A DNA stretch of 64,000 nucleotides, from contig NC_026743.1 of assembly GCF_000210295.1 (NCBI RefSeq), forward strand, positions 1,860,001 to 1,924,000, given 5' to 3'. The DNA comes from Trypanosoma brucei gambiense DAL972 (Eukaryota; Euglenozoa; Kinetoplastea; Trypanosomatida; Trypanosomatidae). This document shows positions 61,504 to 64,000 of the stretch, piece by piece; the first letter of the stretch is position 1; every line of letters begins with the position of its first letter. The notes beneath the pieces are model-generated. The model was not told the origin of the DNA. It made no database searches and saw only the letters and a program-made list of their open reading frames with translations. The position numbers and the translations under genes were made by a program.

Positions 61504-62616
61504 CTATGACTTGGCCTCCTCCATTGCCGGTTTGGATTGCAGCTTCTCCAGTATGGCATGCAACCCGCTCACCTGATTAGACGCAATTGTGGCACTCATA
61601 CGCTCCACATCGGCGCCAAATATTTTATCCCCAGAAAATAAAGACGTGGGTAAAACTGTAGGAATGTTGTCGTTGTCAACGAAGCCCTCCTGGTAGCAGC
61701 GTTCGAAGTGCTCCAACCACTGCTTTGGGGCACCGATAAAGCCAATGCACACTAAATACCTCTCGCTGTTCACAACGCGGCTATGACGCGGCTTCACCAC
61801 CTGAACACTTTCGTACAGGTGGGTTGTTAGAAAAAGGATGGCTCTTGTGAAGGGCGAGAAGCAGTCGAATAGTTTCAGGACGAAGCACCCACCTGGGCGT
61901 AGCAATTTCACAGCGCTCAGCCACTGCCCGTAGACAATCCTACATGAGATTGTTTCCTGGAAATTCACGACTTCGGTGGGAACGTCAAACCCACCGTCAG
62001 CAACAACAAGCCGTACATTCTCTTTGCACGTCAATGAACAGAGACTCTCAATATTCTCTAGTTTGAAGACATTGCCTGTGCCATCAATACCATAACAGGG
62101 GAAAAAACTGCGTGAGGGGAGGTCAGTATACCAATCGAGACCCTTTACATTACGCAAGGTAAGACCGAAGCCACGCAGACGCAGCTTATGTTCCTTCCCC
62201 ATGGCGAAAAGTGCTTGAGAGAACGCGCCGGGCCCTCCACAGACATCCACAAACGTAAAGGTGCCCTTTGCCCTCGTAGCCCCGCCTTTCAAGTATTCCC
62301 ACAAACCGACTGCTTCCATAGTCTCATGAAGCTTGTGGCCCGCACGGTTGCGAAACGCAACAGCCCCGTGAACACCACTGACGGCTTGTGGAAACAGTGC
62401 GTCACGGGCCGCTATATATGCGGAGGTGTCTGTGTTGTCGAAAGCAGTCTTCGCGGCCCACAATGCGCTCCGTTCCTCTGCGAGATATGTGTCGAAAGCG
62501 TCCCTCCAGTTCACGCGCTCGAACGCTTTTCCAACAAGCCCACTGACATCCGGATGTGTGGAAGCTGGGTCATGGCGCAGAGGGAAAACTACCGTGCAGT
62601 CTGCAACGGCAGGCAT
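61504..62616 (-). CDS. MTR1: Cap 2'-O-ribose methyltransferase MTr1 (cap 1)
   Basis: 370 residues from the ATG at 62616. FtsJ/RrmJ fold: motif I FVDVCGGPGAFSQAL (from 122) binds S-adenosylmethionine, with a K-D-K-E tetrad at K95 (AGHK), D207 (VVADGG), K248 (FVLKLF) and E285 (NSERYLV). The N-terminal region with AAKTAFDNTDTSAYIAARDA and FRNRAGHKLHETM is typical of CMTR1-type cap enzymes. MTr1 methylates the first transcribed nucleotide of capped RNA, here including the spliced leader that supplies the cap of every mRNA. It lies next to PGAM, as in T. brucei from memory. Confidence 0.95.
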   Translation of the reverse strand: MPAVADCTVVFPLRHDPASTHPDVSGLVGKAFERVNWRDAFDTYLAEERSALWAAKTAFDNTDTSAYIAARDALFPQAVSGVHGAVAFRNRAGHKLHETMEAVGLWEYLKGGATRAKGTFTFVDVCGGPGAFSQALFAMGKEHKLRLRGFGLTLRNVKGLDWYTDLPSRSFFPCYGIDGTGNVFKLENIESLCSLTCKENVRLVVADGGFDVPTEVVNFQETISCRIVYGQWLSAVKLLRPGGCFVLKLFDCFSPFTRAILFLTTHLYESVQVVKPRHSRVVNSERYLVCIGFIGAPKQWLEHFERCYQEGFVDNDNIPTVLPTSLFSGDKIFGADVERMSATIASNQVSGLHAILEKLQSKPAMEEAKS

Positions 62617-63390
62617 CAGAGAAGTACCCACCCTTGCACTCCCCTTCTACACGCATATACGTTAAAAATGCCAACAATAAAAGCGAATCAGATGAGAGTC
62701 AGGAGGGGAGGGGGGAAAGGGACGGCATAGAGGGTTTGCAAATACTAGGGAGTTATTTCCATGCGTGAAACAATTTTATCCTCTTCAAGTGAGTACTTGC
62801 ACACGAAACAGTGCATTCCAGGAGCAAAAACAAACCCGTCTGTGGTACGCACTTTTGCACGTGAGCGACCGCGCGACACCCCGCAACTGCAGGATGGTGA
62901 GAGGGTTCCTTCGGTTGCACTGATGAGGCCCACAGACGTCTACGCGGCACTTCGACGGCATGTACTCAACGTAAAATACAAATGGAGTCGCCTTCTACGC
63001 CGCCTCCGGAACCACATCGGCAGTTGTATAGACCTTGCTCCCGAGAAGCCTCTGACGAGGTGTAGCGTTACATATCCATCAAATACCTCTCCCCTGCGTT
63101 TGCGGTAACACCAAATAATAATGATATCAACAATACATTGACCCTCGTGATGGTCATTGGTATTTCTTCAATCTGATCCTACATATCGCGACACGCAGCC
63201 ACCACTCGGCCTACCTCAAATTACAGCGCATATGATCATGGGCGTGACCAACCGCCTCACCACACATGAGGGTGTGGAAAGGAAGGGATATGGGAAACAG
63301 AACCCCTTGCAGGATTTAAAAAAAAAGCGCTCTACACCGCCCTCTAATACGCTCCTTGCCCCCATCTGCACGTGGTGAATAGCGGGCCAC
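62617..63390. other. Intergenic; no supported gene
   Basis: A minus-strand frame at 62745-62933 encodes SCSCG and MHCFVCKYSL, but it lacks an ATG in frame and has a stop just upstream. A plus-strand frame at 62761-63108 has no motif. Nothing else is seen. Confidence 0.5.
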
Positions 63391-63858
63391 TTACTTTGTT
63401 AGGAGCACCTCCCTCAGAAGCACAGCGCTATTCAGGGCCTTTTCTTCAAGCTCCTTCTTCAACGCCGCCGCCTCGCCGTTCAACCGCTCCAATTCTTTTG
63501 TCTTTTTAGTTCGTATCGTCTCAAGCTCGTTGCGCATCGACGCGTTCTCGTTCTCTGCTGTGGCCACAGATTGCTCGAGGCTTTTTATGCGCTGACTGAG
63601 CTGATAGCTAAGCGTTGAAGTTGAACGCTGCATTGCGCGGACTTGCTCACTGGTAGTGTTCTCAGCCGCCTCCTGCTGTTGGACCATCTCTGCAATTCGC
63701 TTCTCCAGTACACTTTTCTCGTGACGAATGCACCGAATTTCTTCACTCGCCAAAAGAAGCAACTGCTCTACGGCCTGACATTGCCGCTTGATGTTCTCAA
63801 GGGCCTGCTGCTTGTCGTCAATCACCTGTGCGTCTGGGACCTTCTTCTTGGGAGCCAT
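63391..63858 (-). CDS. Short coiled-coil protein, possibly DRC12/CCDC153-like
   Basis: 155 residues from the ATG at 63858. The N-terminus MAPKKKVPDAQ is basic and the rest is one continuous coiled coil with heptads (LENIKRQCQAVEQLLLLASE, STSTLSYQLSQRIKSLEQSV). A short basic head followed by a coil of this length with a Y near the middle (LSYQLSQRIKSLE) resembles the CCDC153/DRC12 group, which would suit a flagellated cell, but coiled coils match loosely and this is a guess. Confidence 0.75.
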   Translation of the reverse strand: MAPKKKVPDAQVIDDKQQALENIKRQCQAVEQLLLLASEEIRCIRHEKSVLEKRIAEMVQQQEAAENTTSEQVRAMQRSTSTLSYQLSQRIKSLEQSVATAENENASMRNELETIRTKKTKELERLNGEAAALKKELEEKALNSAVLLREVLLTK

Positions 63859-64000
63859 GCCCCTTAAAAGTGCTACGCTATTGATGTGGCGATATGTTTT
63901 AGCAACTTCCTTTCTTTTCTCCCCTTTCTCAGTTCCTAGCACTGGGGGTGACCAAGAAGAATGACGTTCACCAAGGATGCGTGGAGTGGGCGCTTAAGAG
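63859..64000. other. Right window edge, 5' flank of the coiled-coil gene
   Basis: A pyrimidine-type acceptor is not obvious in the visible 140 bases. No gene is seen. Confidence 0.4.

Noticed and set aside
62745..62933. Minus-strand frame with SCSCG and MHCFVCKYSL, zinc-finger-like
   Set aside because: No in-frame ATG before the Cys pairs and a stop codon just upstream; a frameshifted remnant cannot be excluded.

Overview
The window looks like a nuclear chromosome segment of an African trypanosome, Trypanosoma brucei or a very close relative. Protein-coding genes are intronless and closely spaced. Every supported one lies on the minus strand, the pattern of a polycistronic gene array. Starts are often preceded by a pyrimidine tract and an AG on the sense strand, which is the layout of a spliced-leader acceptor. 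The right-hand order (winged-helix RNA-binding protein, SAS6-like, cofactor-independent PGAM, cap methyltransferase MTr1) matches my memory of T. brucei chromosome 10. No database could be checked.

Left region (1-9 kb). A truncated transportin-like gene runs off the left edge on the minus strand. About 8 kb without a convincing protein gene follows. It holds five tRNA genes in two groups: Pro-AGG and Thr-AGT, then Leu-AAG, initiator Met-CAT and Pro-TGG. It also holds a diverged direct repeat on both sides of a 304-base assembly gap, and what look like tRNA and retroelement fossils. Genes on both sides point the same way, so this is a head-to-tail break between gene arrays, not a strand switch.

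Main array (9-64 kb), read right to left on the minus strand. Flagellar or centriolar genes: a coiled-coil protein, SAS6L, DRC1 and an EFHC1/Rib72-like protein. RNA and gene-expression genes: MTr1, RBP7910-like, BDP1 of TFIIIB, ESF1, NSA2, TMA16, a CID-like protein and an SRI-like protein. Protein-fate genes: UFD1, CSN4 and PIMT. Traffic and transport genes: SEC23, an ABCG half-transporter and a TBC-domain GAP with FG motifs. Glycolysis is represented by PGAM and signalling by a MAP kinase (KFR1-like). About seven further proteins are unrecognised.

Intergenic DNA is rich in homopolymer and dinucleotide runs. The strongest unexplained signal is a 350-bp block present twice, about 20.8 kb apart, at about 99% identity. 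Both copies lie just downstream of a stop codon, where the 3' UTR of the upstream gene would be.
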